A DNA stretch of 64,000 bases from Sweltsa coloradensis (GCA_024449915.1 JAMZAV010001809.1:1-64000), one strand, 5' to 3'. Numbered from the stretch's first letter, positions 11,531 to 23,898 are shown. Notes: generated by a model from the letters alone, not told the origin. Numbers and translations: made by a program.

Positions 11531-11986
11531 GTATTCTTCACGCACTTTGAAAATAAAGAAGAGCTTAATCAAAAAAGTTATTAAAAAAATGTATTTACTC
11601 CACATTTCATTGGTGAGGGAATTACGTTAACGGAATTACTGAACACTATTGCTCTGAAACAGTGTTAAATGTAGGTAAAGTAGACTCCCTTGTTTAGTAA
11701 TCACCCTTGTTTTCATAAGACCATCATTAAGAGTAAGATTTAACCATATGCAAGCATAATTTAAATATAACATTCGCTGGTGTAGTTCCGTTACCATGGG
11801 GTCGTCATTCCGTTATCGAAAAAATACCTAAAAACAGTTCAAATATCAACCAAAATGACCAACATCTTTAAAGCTTTTCAATAATTTCCATTAGACCATG
11901 AGTTAGATTAAACCACACGCAAGCATTACTAATGAAATCACCTCGCCTCCCCCCACCCCCACCTTCCCTCCCACACACGCACGCTC
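11531..11986. other. No gene recognised; AT-rich, then C-rich junction
   Basis: AT-rich sequence ends in a C-rich, simple stretch (11940-11985, CCTCCCCCCACCCCC and CACACACGCACGC), which marks the break at the 5' truncation of the LINE that follows. Confidence 0.5.
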
Positions 11987-14413
11987 TGCGGGGACTTTAA
12001 CTTTCCGGATATCTTGTGGCAACCCTGCGACGACTGTCCCGAATCTCTGTCGCCAACAATAAGCGGAACTACCAACACAGACGCGGCAACCGACTTCATT
12101 GACATCCTAGATGAACTTGACCTACATCAGCAGGTACCCTTTCCCACTAGACAAAAAAACTACCTGGACCTGCTGTTTACAAACAACCTAGACTTTTCAG
12201 TGACAGTCAGTCACGTGGAACCAGCTGTACAGTCGGATCACTCCGCATTCCAATGCACCATTGTACCTCCGAATAAGCGTAACTCTTACAAATCAAAACA
12301 ACAAACCAAACTAAATTGGAACAAAGCCGATCTAGGTAAACTCAACAACTTATTGTGGAACTGTCAATGGAGCTGTATGGACGCAACGAATGATGTGAAT
12401 GAAAAATGTGATCTATTCTATGCTCTACTGGGAAATGCAATCGAAGACTCTGTTCCTATTGTCAAAGTAAACGTTATGAAATATCCTGCCTGGTTTGACC
12501 GTGACGTCATCGCTGCATTGAAGGACAAAAGTCGAGCTTACAGGCTATGGAAACGGACCAAACAGGTATGTGACATCGTGGAGTTCCAACAAAAAAGAAC
12601 TACGTTTAAAAAACTTCTAAAATGTAAACATAAACGATACTTATCTTAAGTCGACTCTGATGTCTCTAAGAATCCGAACCTACTCTGGGGATATATACGG
12701 CGAAAAACAAAAACTAAGAGAATACCTATAGACGTAGAACACGAGGGGACCAAGGCAACCAGCACTGACACCTGTTGTCGTCTGTTCTCAAACTACTTTC
12801 AGTCCACGTTTCAGCCAAAATCAGATGCAACTCTGCCCCTACCTGACGTTCCGGTATACTGCGATGAATCTCTGTCGCTCTTCACACTCTCAAGAGAAGA
12901 CGTCGAACAAGGTTTAAGTCACCTGATCAATAACAAATCTCCTGGCCCTGATTCTATCCCTATTAGAGTTATAAAGCACTGTCGCAAGGCGCTAGCTCCC
13001 CCCCTCACAGCAATATTCAATCATTCCCTAAAAACGGGTATATTTCCTAGTCGCTGGAAAAATGCTCACGTTAGCCCCGTTTTAAAGAAAAGCAGTCGCT
13101 ACAAGGTTACGAACTACAGGCCAATCTCTCTTCTTCTTGTGCTCTCCAAAGTTTTTGAATTACTTATACACAAAAACATTTATCACCATGTAAGAAATAA
13201 AATAGCCCCTGAACAACACGGTTTCATTCAACGCCGTTCAACAGTGACCAACCTAGCTGAATTTACATCCGATTTAACTAACAACATTGACATGAAACAA
13301 CAAGTTGACACGGTGTACACGGACTTCTCTAAAGCTTTCGACAGTGTCGATCATAGGCTTCTCCTCCATAAAATAAAAGGCTATGGAATCTGCGGACAGC
13401 TGTACGAACTTCTTTCGAGCTATCTCTGTGAACGTACACAAACTGTTGTGATAGATGGCACAAAATCAACAACTGAGAACGTCTCATCTGGGGTACCCCA
13501 AGGATCCATTTTAGGCCCATTGTTATTCACCATGTATGTAAACGATATCCCAAAGTGTTTTGAATCATCCAAGTGCCTCATGTACGCGGACGATCTAAAA
13601 ATATATCGCCCTGTTAATAATCAACAGGAATGCTTATTACTCCAAAATGATCTTAACAGTTTATCATCATGGTGTACACGGTGGAAACTAAATCTTAACG
13701 TTTCAAAGTGCAAAATTATAACTTACACTAACAAAAGGAAAAACATTATTGTTTTTCAATATATGATTGATGGTTCGATTCTTGACCGAGTACAGTCAAT
13801 AAATGATCTGGGTGTTACGATGACCGGCGACGTATCATATAACAAACACATTGACACTATCAAGCCACGAGCATTTAAACTCCTCGGCCTCATGAGACGC
13901 AACTGCCTGCATCAATTCTCATATGCAACGAATCGGCTATTGTACGTAGCTCTCGTGAGACCCAAAATCGAATATGCCAGTGTGGTGTGGAATCCGCATC
14001 ACAAAACTAAAATCGAGGGCCTTGAAAAAGTACAAAAAAGATTTGTAAAACTGTTGTGCATGAAATCTAATATTGAGTATCATAGGAATGAGTATGTAAG
14101 TCATTGTGATCTCAGCAGGATTCGCACGCTATGTAGCAGGCGAAAGATTATAGATATGGTTTTCTTGTACAAAGTTGTAAATAGTTATGTTGATTCTCCA
14201 CTTCTTGAGAAACTAAATTTTCATGTTGCATCACGGGTAACTAGGCATCAGTGCCCTTTTTATCCAACTAAAAGTAGAATTGACGTTTCCAAACACTCAT
14301 GCATCAACAGGCTACAAAACACCTATAACAGTCTCTCAGTCTTAAACACAAGCCTTGATTTTCATTTTATTATTTATTTTTATTATTTGTTCCGTAACAC
14401 ATTCATTGTTTAA
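11987..14413 (+). pseudogene. LINE ORF2 (AP endonuclease C-terminus plus reverse transcriptase), 5'-truncated with one in-frame stop
   Basis: Read in one frame this encodes the end of an apurinic-type endonuclease and then a non-LTR reverse transcriptase of the Jockey/CR1 kind. GDFNFPD at 11990 is the endonuclease Asp/Asn motif, and SDHSAF around 12236 is its final His motif. From 12650 the frame has NNKSPGPDSIP, then TDFSKAFDSVDH (motif A), GVPQGSILGPLLF (motif B) and YADDLKIY (the catalytic YADD box). A long C-terminal region with VRPKIEYASVVWNP follows, and the stop is at 14411-14413. The only break is a TAA at 12647-12649, after which the same frame is open to the end. The N-terminal half of the endonuclease and any ORF1 are missing. 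The copy is recent in appearance but dead unless the stop is a sequencing error. Confidence 0.92.
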
Positions 14414-14616
14414 ATATATCACGAGGATGGCAGAAAAGAGCAGAGCTCCAAACACACTTGGTGACTGCCAACCTTATAACAATAAATATAATAAAAGATA
14501 ACAACATTATTACAATCATTAGTAAACCTATAAAAGATAGAAAATAAGTAAAGAAATATACACTTCAATGAATTACTATAAAAATGAATCAGTAAAAAGA
14601 AACTGTTGAATTAATT
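14414..14616. other. LINE 3' flank / junction of two LINE copies, AT-rich
   Basis: This AT-rich stretch follows the stop of the plus-strand LINE and precedes (in plus coordinates) the 3' end of the minus-strand LINE. It probably holds both 3' untranslated tails, but I see no poly(A) or repeat that fixes the boundary. Confidence 0.4.
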
Positions 14617-15492
14617 TTATAATGTAAAAACATGTGTGCTTAGGGCAGATTTTAAATTGTCTAACGAGCGACTCTCAAAGGAAGAGCATTCCATTCATTA
14701 CAAGTCCTGTAGTAGAAGCCATTTTGGTAAGCTGTTGTTCTTGCAAATGGAGGCTTGAGAATTAATCCTCTACCAAGTTCTGCTCCTCGACTACAGACTT
14801 GCAATCTTGCGTATGGGTCCAGATCAATAGTACAGTGTAACATTCCCCATAGAAATTGCAGTTCTACTTTTTTTCTGTAACTTTCTAGCAATGGAATGTC
14901 TAAAGATGTACGTCTTGCAGTAGCACTGTCACTTTGAAATTTTGTCCTTGCAGCTATAATGCGCGTTGCTCGACTTTGTACACGCTCCAATTTTGTTTTG
15001 TTATAATCTGATGTGGGATCCCATGCTGGACAGGCGTAAAGGAGATGAGGTCTCACTAATGCTAAGTATACAGCCCGTTTAATACTGACGTGAGTATGAT
15101 GAAGGTTTCTTGCTATAAAATAGAGTTGTCTGGAGGCTTTAGCTCTTACTATTTCAGTATGCGTATTCCATTTTAGATCACTAGTTATTGTATACCCAAT
15201 AACTTGACACCATTCTTTTCCAGTATTGGCAAACCGTTTATTTGGTAACTGCAACGCAATGGGTTCTTAGATCTAGAGAATCTGATGAATACACTCTTTA
15301 AAGGGTTCAGCTTCATTCCATTTTCAACAGACCAAGTGTTTATATTGTCCAAATCGGTCTGGAGTGCATCAGTGTCATCTTTCGTAAATATTTTCCTATA
15401 GATCGTGCAGTCATCAGCAAATTGGCTTATTTCTGAGGAAACGCTTTGGGGTAAATCCATCATAAATATGTCAAAAAGCAACGGGCTCTTGC
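14617..15492 (-). pseudogene. Second LINE reverse transcriptase fragment, frameshifted
   Basis: On the minus strand the sequence starts in the middle of a reverse transcriptase palm at SPLLFDIFMMDLP, with FADDCTIY as the catalytic box and WSVENGMKLNPLKS after it. A one-base shift near 15185-15195 moves the frame; it then continues with TSDLKWNTHTE, ALVRPHLLYACPAWDP and NEWNALPLR, the usual C-terminal landmarks of CR1/Jockey-like LINEs. A second shift near 14660 leads to a terminus ending THVFTL and a stop at 14617-14619. The 5' part, including the GVPQG motif, is missing beyond about 15492. Its wording differs from the plus-strand LINE, so it is a separate family. Not functional. Confidence 0.88.
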
Positions 15493-15539
15493 ATCATTTA
15501 AATCTCTCTTGTACAGCACCATTGTTGACACCTAAAAAT

Positions 15540-15690
15540 ATCTACACACATACAAAAGTGCGAGTGCAATCGCATTCACATTCACACTGTCAAACACACA
15601 CACATAATTTAACATACTTACACACGCACACATGCATCAACATACACTCTCACATGCACACACACGTGCACATACAAATACACATACATG
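15540..15690. repeat. CA-rich low-complexity tract
   Basis: Imperfect ACACAC, CATACA and CACATTCACA words run through the interval, which lies just beyond the truncated 5' edge of the minus-strand LINE. Confidence 0.8.
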
Positions 15691-16342
15691 ATTAATTTAT
15701 AGTATTGTAGTACGTATATGAGAAATTAACGATTAATTATGTTAGTATAAAATATAAATTGTTAGTTTATAAGTTAATATATTATATTTGCACTTGTGGA
15801 AAATAATTTCTGTCGCAAATAAAGACTTAATAATAAAACGTATTTGCACAGCGAATACAGTCAAACGCAGGGCGGCGATAGGACAAATCAAGCCGCAGTC
15901 AATGGAAGGGGTCCCCGACGACGAACCTCACATACCAGCCAATGTGAGCGAGAAGGACCCTGTTTTTTGTCTTCTTGTATATGATCAGCAGAGCTACTCT
16001 AATACGCTGGGCCAAATTCTACCCCGGGCGGCGGGCGCAGGCGGGGTAAATTTATTAGAGTTGCTGATTGATATTGCCATATATTAATTTTTGTTGCTAA
16101 TTCTTTCATAAGATACTTCATAAGAAAACAGTAGTTATGAATACCATACAAACGGGAGGATCGACTGATGAAAAACGCTCATCCATCAACGTGACTGTAT
16201 TAAATAGCATACGCAACGCGGCCAGTATTCACAGTGCATAATTCAAACATCATTAATGTTTTATTTGATCGAATAGGTGTGTTGACTCTCGACTACAAAA
16301 CCACCAATTTATTAGGCTGTTTCTAAATAGGCTATTTTACAC
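15691..16342. other. No gene recognised; fragment of a minor dispersed repeat
   Basis: The segment about 15900-16035 shares TCCCCGACGACGA and GGGCCAAATTCTACCCCGGG with 4610-4770. At 16165-16185 there is ACGCTCATCCATCAACG, a stray terminus of the GGATGAGC family. An open frame at 15788-16087 has no recognisable motif and is not called. Confidence 0.45.
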
Positions 16343-16800
16343 TTAATCTTAAAAAATAGGTCAAAGACCTTGTGTGAAAATGTACCCAAGGTGTTAAAAT
16401 CTTATTTTCGTCCTAATTCGTTATATTAGGATAATTTTGAACTAAACGAGTGGTCACAAGATACACTTTCGTTAATATTGAGTAAATTTGTGAAAATAGC
16501 ATCAAAGTCCATTCAGTGAAAATGTACCAAAGGTATGACAAAATCTTATTTTCGTCCTAATTCGTAGCATTAGGATAATTTGAGACAAAACGAGTCATCA
16601 CATGATAGACTTTCGTTAATATTGAGTAAACTTGTTAAAATGGGGTCAAAGTCCATTGAGTAAAAATGTACCCAAAGCATCACAAAATCTTGTTTTCGTC
16701 CTAATTCGTAATATTAGGAGAATTTGTGACAAAAAGAGTGGTCGCACGATACACTTTCGTAATATTGAGGAAATTTATGAAAATGGGAAAAGGGCACATA
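16343..16800. repeat. About 144-bp tandem repeat in the right arm
   Basis: CTTTCGTTAATATTGAG or close variants occur at about 16466, 16610 and 16754 with spacing near 144 bases, the inverted form of the left-arm units. Confidence 0.85.
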
Positions 16801-17284
16801 ATCTGATCAGATTTACATATATGATGAATTTTTTTTAAATTAGCCTTAATCCCTTAATCTACAATACACATTAATATGGCGTTCTAAATATAATATTTGA
16901 ATACGGATTTCTTTATTTTAGTTTTATCAACCCCTTTTAGTACCACCCCCCTTTCTCCTATAAGCAAGCAACTTTTTTGAGGGCTCCTCGGGCCAATTTT
17001 TTGAGATCATTCTTCTGAGTGTTTTAGACAAAATTCACGGCCCTATCACTTAACCCGTAACTGGTAGGCTAATCCTCCCAGCACAGTGGGTAAATTTGTG
17101 AAAAAAAGACAAAGGGTGCAAAATCTGGCTAGATATACATATTTGGTGATATATATTTTTTTATTAAAATCTGGACTTTTATCTACAATATGTTATAATT
17201 TTGTAATTTTAGGATCAAATTTAGTTTGATTTTTGAATTTTGTAATTTTTAAAAAATGCCATATTTTCACCCCCTTCCACCCCC
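16343..17284 (+). repeat. Right arm of the approximately 1-kb inverted repeat
   Basis: This is the reverse complement of 10507-11530, in mirrored order: 143-bp units inside, 340-bp units outside. The outer edge falls at CCCCCTTCCACCCCC followed by TTAA at 17285. Small substitutions and indels separate the arms, so it is not an exact assembly duplicate. Confidence 0.8.
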
Positions 17285-17288
17285 TTAA

Positions 17289-18099
17289 GGTTCAAGTCTA
17301 CCCTTGCTTCCGCCGTGTCTTACTAATCTTCATATGGCGTCTATACCGTTGCTTCAATCACCATGAGGTTTTGTGTTTTGTACAGAAAACAGATGTCTGC
17401 ATTGATGTCTGGTATTTAAATATTTAAATAAAATTTATTTGATAGTCGTAGCATCAATTAATGACAAATTCTAACTAGAAATTGCACACAGCAATTAAGT
17501 ATATCCTTAATAACTAGTATTTAAAATTTCAGAATGTTATCTTTAATATTAACGTAATTATACGCGAACTAGTACGTGAAATAAATTAGTCTGATAGTGC
17601 TGTTCTCTGGTGAAGGATTGATGAACGTCATACTCTCGTCAGAAAGGAGGCTGGACGAAGAAATGTGTTCCGCTAGCCCCCCTACCCTACCCTACCCTTC
17701 TACGCGACAATAGACAACAGCCGAACTTCGAAGCCTCGGGCAAACAAGTGGTCGAGTATCTTGAAATTCCACCCATTCATTGAAACACGGGGCTCAACAA
17801 ACTGGATGTGAAACGAAAGTATAGTTTCAAAGGAGATGTGAACTGATGTGGCCTTCCAAATCATAAAATCGATACTAGTCATGTGTCTAAAAAAATAACA
17901 ATCCTCAATGTGCTTTAGGGGCTTTGTTATTGAATGCATGATTTGATGATTGATTCGGATCTATTCATCCTACATTATATTCTATTTGTACATTTTTATT
18001 TGTAATTTACATTTGCTCATAAAACATATCGGGATCAATAATTGAATTGTATGGTAAAACTGGAGTACTTCTGATAAACACTAGAATGGTAATACCGTG
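17289..18099. other. No gene recognised
   Basis: AT-rich unique-looking DNA. A C-rich word with three CCCTA repeats lies at about 17680-17698. No motif-bearing reading frame was found. Confidence 0.5.
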
Positions 18100-19033
18100 A
18101 TTGAGCGAGCGAAGCGAGCGTCTCCACTTGACTCTTATGGCTCGAATGTCTGTTTTTTTTTTTCTGTTACTGCTTCGATACAGGTCGCACCGTTTCTCTG
18201 ATCGACCTGAAATTTTGCACACATGTACATACCACCTAGGCGGGTTGCTGTATAGTTTTGTGGCAAAATCGTTCAAAAAGTTAAAAAGTTACATTAAAGT
18301 TAATCGAAAGTTTTTTTTTCAAACTGAACTGCGACAAAATCTGAGGTGGCCAAATCATTTAGAATGTCCGTCCCATCACGAATATGTTATTTTTATTTTG
18401 ATCCGATAAGTAGTGTAGATGGAAATTACATTATAACAAAGTCCCGACCATGGCAACGGAAAGTCGCACAGCTTTTTGGCTCATGATAGCGGTCGAACGA
18501 AGGCTCGGATCGAGTTGAAATTTTGACTATCCGCAAGTTTTGTTCCCGATTGAATGCCATTAGTTTTGTGGCAAAATCGTTCAAAAAGTCAAAAGTTACA
18601 TTAAAGTTAATCTAAAGTTTTTTTTTTGAAACTAAACGGCGACAAAATCTGAGGTAGCCAAATCATTTAGAATGTCCGTCCGGTCACGAATATGTTAATT
18701 TTATTTTGATCCGATAAGTAGTGTAGATAGCAATTACATTTTAACAAAAGTAACGTTACCATGGCAACGAAAAGTCGCACAAGAATTCTGGTCACTATGT
18801 ACTGCCACCTAGAAGAAATCAAGAATAAAATAGTTTTCCCAAAGAAATGATGTCAAGGTCCTCTAGATGGCGGTGGATTTTATCCATTCTCTCCTATTTT
18901 ACAAATTTTCAGCTAAATCGGCCAAGACCTAAAAGACTTATTGGTATATAACATTATGGGAATGTCGTACTCGGGTCGTGTTGCACGTACCGGTGCTCTC
19001 TCAACAACGCGTCCAACTGAGCGTTTTCCTAGT
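18100..19033 (-). mobile_element. GGATGAGC-family relative, copy H, with a 308-bp tandem duplication
   Basis: The left end reads ATTGAGCGAGCGAAGCGAGCG, and the right end reads CTCAACAACGCGTCC then GCGTTTTCCTAGT. The interior is unlike copies A-G. It contains two copies of a unit of about 308 bases beginning GTTTTGTGGCAAAATCGTT at 18255 and 18563. No coding content. The ends are diverged, so it is a subfamily or an independent element that shares termini. Confidence 0.6.
18255..18780. repeat. Two tandem units of about 308 bp
   Basis: The order GTTTTGTGGCAAAATCG, AATCATTTAGAATGTCCGTCC, TTTTGATCCGATAAGTAG, CCATGGCAACG and AAAGTCGCACA is repeated once with minor changes. Confidence 0.9.
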
Positions 19034-20889
19034 ATGACATACCGGCGGTAATGGTTCATCTTCATGCTAAATAGTAAGTCAGAAACAAAAGCACGCAACG
19101 ACGCACGTGTTGAATAATACTAACCTGTATATATTTATTTTTCTCATTAGATTGTCCAAGCTCATAACTAAACTACTGAAGTTAGAAGTAGAAAACTCTT
19201 CAAAGTATAATGCACATTTTGCAATCCTACACTTTCTATAGAAGTGATGTGTGTAGAAGGCCTAAGGAGGTATGTGGAGTGTACAAGAGTAGGACCTTGT
19301 AGTAGAAATCTATTACTTTTCCATTGACTCAAATGCCCATAAATGAGCTATCAAACAAAATATCTTGAGACGCATTATCGCCTCATGTTTAAGTTGAGTT
19401 CCAAATTAATCATTTATCAATAGTTTTAATTAAGTGTCGATAGCATGATTTGGCTTTTTGCTTTTTTATTGAACAAATCATTTTTATCGAATCATTTTTG
19501 TCAAGCAGTGAATGCATGCAGTGACCAAGGTATAACGAATTTTCACGCTCAAGGTTCCCCAAAATTCCGCTGGGAGATTGAGTAGACCTTACAATCTTTA
19601 CTCGTATTTCGGTACTGGCTATGTTTATGTTTTCCATAGTATTGCATGCATTTCAAAACATGTTCTTTTTTTGTGTTTCATGAATAAAATATAAGAATAT
19701 GTTTAATTGAGGTTTGAGAGTTATGTGACATTCCATATTGCATAAATTTTAAACATTAATTAAGCCAAATTCAGAATGGAACATGGCTCTTTCCCTCGTC
19801 AAGCAACGACTTTGGCTGTTTCCTAGTAATTTCTATTGCTTTCCTGTGTGCATCCAAACTACACATAAAAAGCATTTGTAGCCAAATACCAAGATATGCA
19901 GACGACAATATTATTAGCAATTCATTTCGTCGGACCAAAGGACGCTACCAAATTCCACCCAGTGCCGTCGCCCAGCGCCGCCCCCCCCCCCCCCCCCCCC
20001 CACACAAATCGTGTAATCAACATCTATAGTAAGTAGGCCTATACAAACGTGAGATAGTAGTCTCATTTTGTAATCTTCCATCCAATAATATTTCCCTGAG
20101 AACGTCCCAGTCATAGTGGTAAGAGTAAGCGATAATATTGCAAGGTTTATTTTCAAAACGTAACACTCCTTTCAGGGCACATAATGCCATTCATGCCATT
20201 CAAGGAGCACACTTTTGTTTTCGTAAGTCAGCTCTTTGAGCAACACACTTCAAGTCTGGTGTTGATAATCTATGCCGATCTCGCCGCGGGTTCTTTTTTT
20301 GTCTTTATGGTCATTGACATAGCTTTATATAGCCGATTATATAGTAGGAAGCTCAAAGAAAGGCAGCTGACAAAAAAAAATAGCAAGCTACAAAAAAAGT
20401 GACACCTCAACTAACGCGCACCATATTGGGATTAAAAATTGGCGTGTTAGTGCATTGTAATTGAGTGTGAAGTCATAAGTTACATGATGTTTCTCTTACG
20501 TGAAGAGTAGTGTATAGTGCAGTCACGGATATTTTGTGATATTTTTGTTGCAAATGCAAGACATTGTTCGGACACTGCTGGTAGCTATGACTGCAAAGTA
20601 TGTGTGTAGCCTATGTAGCGGTTACCAAGCACAATCGCATTGTTTGTTACGTGGGACTTCCGGTTTAGCATTTTGCCCCTCTGAAATCTGAATCCATCAT
20701 TTTGTCGAGTTATAATATAGACGATTACTTTCGAGTTCGACTCTAGGTTCGTGAACTAAAATTCATAATAATATATCAGTTTTTCGTCGCTAAGAGCTCA
20801 GAAATAAATTGCTTTAATTGTGTAAAATTGTGCATGAGGACTATTTTTATGAATAACAAGTAGGCTGTATTATCGAATTGTAAATAATA
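19034..20889. other. No gene recognised; contains a C18 run
   Basis: AT-rich DNA. A run of about 18-20 C lies at about 19981-20000. No coding, RNA or repeat feature can be supported. Confidence 0.5.
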
Positions 20890-21198
20890 AAATTGTTTAA
20901 TAAACTACCGACTGAACTAAAAAACATAGGCTCATTAGATCGTTTTAAATACTCTGTAAAAAAGTTCCTTATCTCAAAAGCTTATTACTCCATAAACGAG
21001 TATTTAGTTGAGAACCTAGTATAATTAAGTTTAGTTTAGACTCAAGATTATGAAAGTGTAATTCATGAACATATTTCTTGTCTATTTATTTATATAATAA
21101 TTTATAACTATAAGTTTTACTGTTCTCTATATTTTCTGTATTTTGTCTGTACATCTGAAAATGCTTCTTGCAAAATGTAGATACTATGACAATAAACC

Positions 21199-21236
<38 letters not shown>
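20890..21236 (+). mobile_element. 3' end of a LINE (last about 44 codons plus tail)
   Basis: In frame from 20890 the sequence reads LFNKLPTELKN, DRFKYSVKKFL and YYSINEYLVEN and stops at 21022-21024. This matches the extreme C-terminus of many CR1/RTE-like reverse transcriptases. It is followed by about 175 bases of 3' untranslated sequence containing AATAAA-like words, ending in an ATT repeat (21201-21236). The ATT tail is the usual 3' signature of such elements. Everything upstream of the C-terminus has been lost by 5' truncation. Confidence 0.75.
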
Positions 21237-23241
21237 AGAATTTTCATTGAACGCGCTAGACACAAGATAGTGCCAACAATGTGGAGCAGGTAGTTGGGAT
21301 GTTGGAAGGAGGGCGATGGGGGTAGGGGAAAGGGGAAGGAAGAAGATTGTCAACAAACCGAAGTAGGAATTCCACCGATCTTGTAACGTTATTTCGGACA
21401 ATGGATAGTCAGAAAATGAAGTGCCACATAATAATGAAATAATTTTTGTTATATAGGCTTTTTGTTTTTAGTACTGAGAGGACAAGTGAACTGAAATTAA
21501 TAACTTTTTTTGGTTTCATTCTTGTTTATTTGGCTTAGGGCGCGTCAACCGTTAGGTCATAATTAGCGATGTGGTGGTGGGAAAATTCCCGCGGGAATGT
21601 TCCCTGCAATGGGAATATTCCCACATTGGTAATAATATATATTCCCAAAAACTCGGAATCTATTTATTCAATTATTTTGTACGTATATTAGGACCTTTTC
21701 AGGAATTATACTGACATCTACTTGTAAGTTGTAAATGAGATTAAAATCAGGGCATTGAACCCAAATAAATTTTTTTCGGTTTGGGTTTGACTCGCCTGTA
21801 ATAATAATGGTTCGGTTCAAACCGGTCTAAACCCGTTGTGACACCGGTAATGTTTTACTATTTTAGTACATTTTACAAGGAAAAATATCAATTCTCTAAT
21901 ACGTAATATATTTCTTGAAACCGACTGATACATGCACGTGCTCCAGACCTTACGTCCTCTCATCCCCATAGAAATTAGATTATTGTCAAGTCAGTGTTCT
22001 TGATCTCCACTTCCCAGGAAAAAATAGTTTTTGAAATAGTTTTGAACAATCGCTGTACACAAGAAGGCGTATGAAATGCACAATTATATAGGTCAAGCAA
22101 AATACGGGGTCCACTTTTTATTACGCTGCTTTATGTTTGTGAATTATTGTGTATTTGGAACATTTTGGATATCAGCTGTTATTTTTATATTGATCATTTT
22201 CCGACATAATGTTTGTAGACATTGTATGCCTTGCATCTAACTTTTGTTGTTTTGTTGTTCATTAGACGCGATGTCTAATGCGAGCAGTCGTAATGTAAGT
22301 AACTATTGACAATTTAAAAATAAAAAATGCAATGTCAGTTTTCAATGTTGGTTTAAATATTTTAGAAAGTCGAACCCTTGCCAATACTGTAAAACACCAT
22401 GCTACGAACCCGAATCTGAACTTAGTTTCCCTTTGTTAATATCCATATAATTTATTCTTCCATATTGTCTTGTTACTATCATAATCGTTATCATTCGTAA
22501 TAGATGTGATGTGAGACACAAGTATTTGGAAGCTCCGCGAACTGGCGTTAGGCTACTTATTTGTGAGTCAAGTTTCTAGCCGATCGGGATATTTTTATCA
22601 TTATTATTTAAAGTCTAACTAAATATTAATACTATATTATTACTGTCTCTGTATAAAGATACTTATGGTCAGCATATTATGTTGCTGAAATAACGAACGT
22701 GTAGATTGTCGTGTGACAAGACCTTTGTATTAATTTATGCTAGGGTTATCTATAAAATAAATTGTAATGCATTCTTATGTCAGTTCTTTGACTGGCTATT
22801 TACTTATTAATTTTTCTTTGACATATGACACTTTTTAACGTAAATTATTATCTTGTTAGATATCTTGGATAATGTAGAGGAATATATAACATGATTATTC
22901 GGTTTGCGTAATTTTGACAATGACCTGGTTCAGTCGCATTGCTGTTTCCAGGAATTCATGCCAATGTCTCGGTCCGCCACCCGAGGCCTCCCGCTCAACC
23001 CTGTGTTATTGTCCGTGCGAGCAGGTAGTCGACGTCGAGCGAGAGATGAATTCGGCGACGGTCAGTGGAAGACTAAATCGCTCTTCAGAACAAATTTTTT
23101 GCGGAACCTGGTAAAATTGTCGGACCAATCAAAGAAAAGCCATGCAGAGTATAGGGTCAGCCCATTCACGCCCTTTTTTACCCACCCACTTTCGGTTAGC
23201 GCTTCACGCTTGAATGACCTCAATCATCATAGGCTTCACCC
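21237..23241. other. No firm gene; one possible micro-exon
   Basis: Mostly AT-rich DNA. A short repeat containing GCGTCAACCGTTAGGTCATA (about 21537-21560) recurs at 4418. The only exon-like signal is at 22266-22294, described separately. A more GC-rich part at 22960-23200 has an open frame but no recognisable motif. Confidence 0.45.
22266..22294 (+). other. Possible first coding exon (splice acceptor, ATG, splice donor)
   Basis: A T-rich tract ending TTCATTAG is followed by ACGCG, ATG TCT AAT GCG AGC AGT CGT AAT, and then GTAAGTAAC. Acceptor, start codon and strong donor lie within 45 bases, as in a short 5' coding exon. There is no homology to support it, and no partner exon was identified. 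Confidence 0.2.
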
Positions 23242-23360
23242 TTAACCGGATGGATTTTTTCATGGCTCCTCGAGGCAATTTTCTTATAATGTTGTTCTGA
23301 GTATACAATCTAAAATTCAGCCCTCTACCACAAAACCCCTAATTGTTAGGCTAATCCGCC
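23242..23360. repeat. Isolated partial copy of the roughly 340-bp repeat unit
   Basis: From TTAACCGGATGG to GGCTAATCCGCC this is the reverse complement of 10385-10506, including CTCGAGGCAATTTTC and CAGCCCTCTACCACAAAACC. Confidence 0.8.
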
Positions 23361-23482
23361 TAGCTAATATGAGCACTGGCTCAACGTTCTCTGGCACCTT
23401 ACCCTCGACCCCTAAGGGTTCTTTTACAACTCACGTACTGTGCAATTCTTAAGGTCGGATTCCTATGCGACGACTGAAACTA

Positions 23483-23898
23483 CTACACACATATAACAAA
23501 AACTTGTAGAAATACAGCCAAACCTTACACACTCAAAAGGAATGAGATCTAAAAAAAGGGCCAAGCTCATCTACCCTTCCACATTTGCGCATTCTTAATT
23601 CATAAACGTACAGTGTCCCATAACAGCATCCTCGAAAAGCTTGGCAAAATAGAATTTGCGATTATTAATTTAACGTAGTAGTTTATCCAAGTTCTTTTTT
23701 TCTAATTAATTTAAACGTAAACATGCAAATTCTATTTTGCCAAGCTTTTCGAGGATGCTGTTATGGGACACTGTACGTTTATGAATTAAGAATGCGCAAA
23801 TGTGGAAGTGTAGATGAGCTTGGCCCTTTTTTTAGATCTCATTCCTTTTGAGTGTGTAAGGTTTGGCTGTATTTCTACAAGTTTTTGTTATGTGTGTG
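23483..23898. repeat. Near-perfect hairpin, arms about 175 bp, loop about 64 bp
   Basis: The left arm 23483-23659 and right arm 23724-23898 are almost exact reverse complements, for example AAGCTTGGCAAAATAGAATT against AATTCTATTTTGCCAAGCTT, and GTTTTTGTTATGTGTGTG against its partner. The AT-rich loop has no motif. It may be a foldback MITE inserted in the larger element; if transcribed it would make a long double-stranded RNA. Confidence 0.9.

Noticed and set aside
15788..16087. Open frame of 99 codons
   Set aside because: No motif, alternative start only, and the central part is a dispersed repeat also seen at 4.6 kb.
10507..17284. Definite Kolobok or piggyBac transposon
   Set aside because: TTAA is present at the edges, but no transposase is seen and the left flank continues into the same repeat unit, so the duplication may be fortuitous.
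17680..17698. CCCTA repeats resembling telomere sequence
   Set aside because: Only about three units, and the unit is not the TTAGGG-type hexamer; simple sequence is enough.
22904..23245. Open frame of 113 codons in a GC-richer patch
   Set aside because: Overlapping open frames in other registers, no recognisable domain, and it runs into a known repeat unit at 23242.
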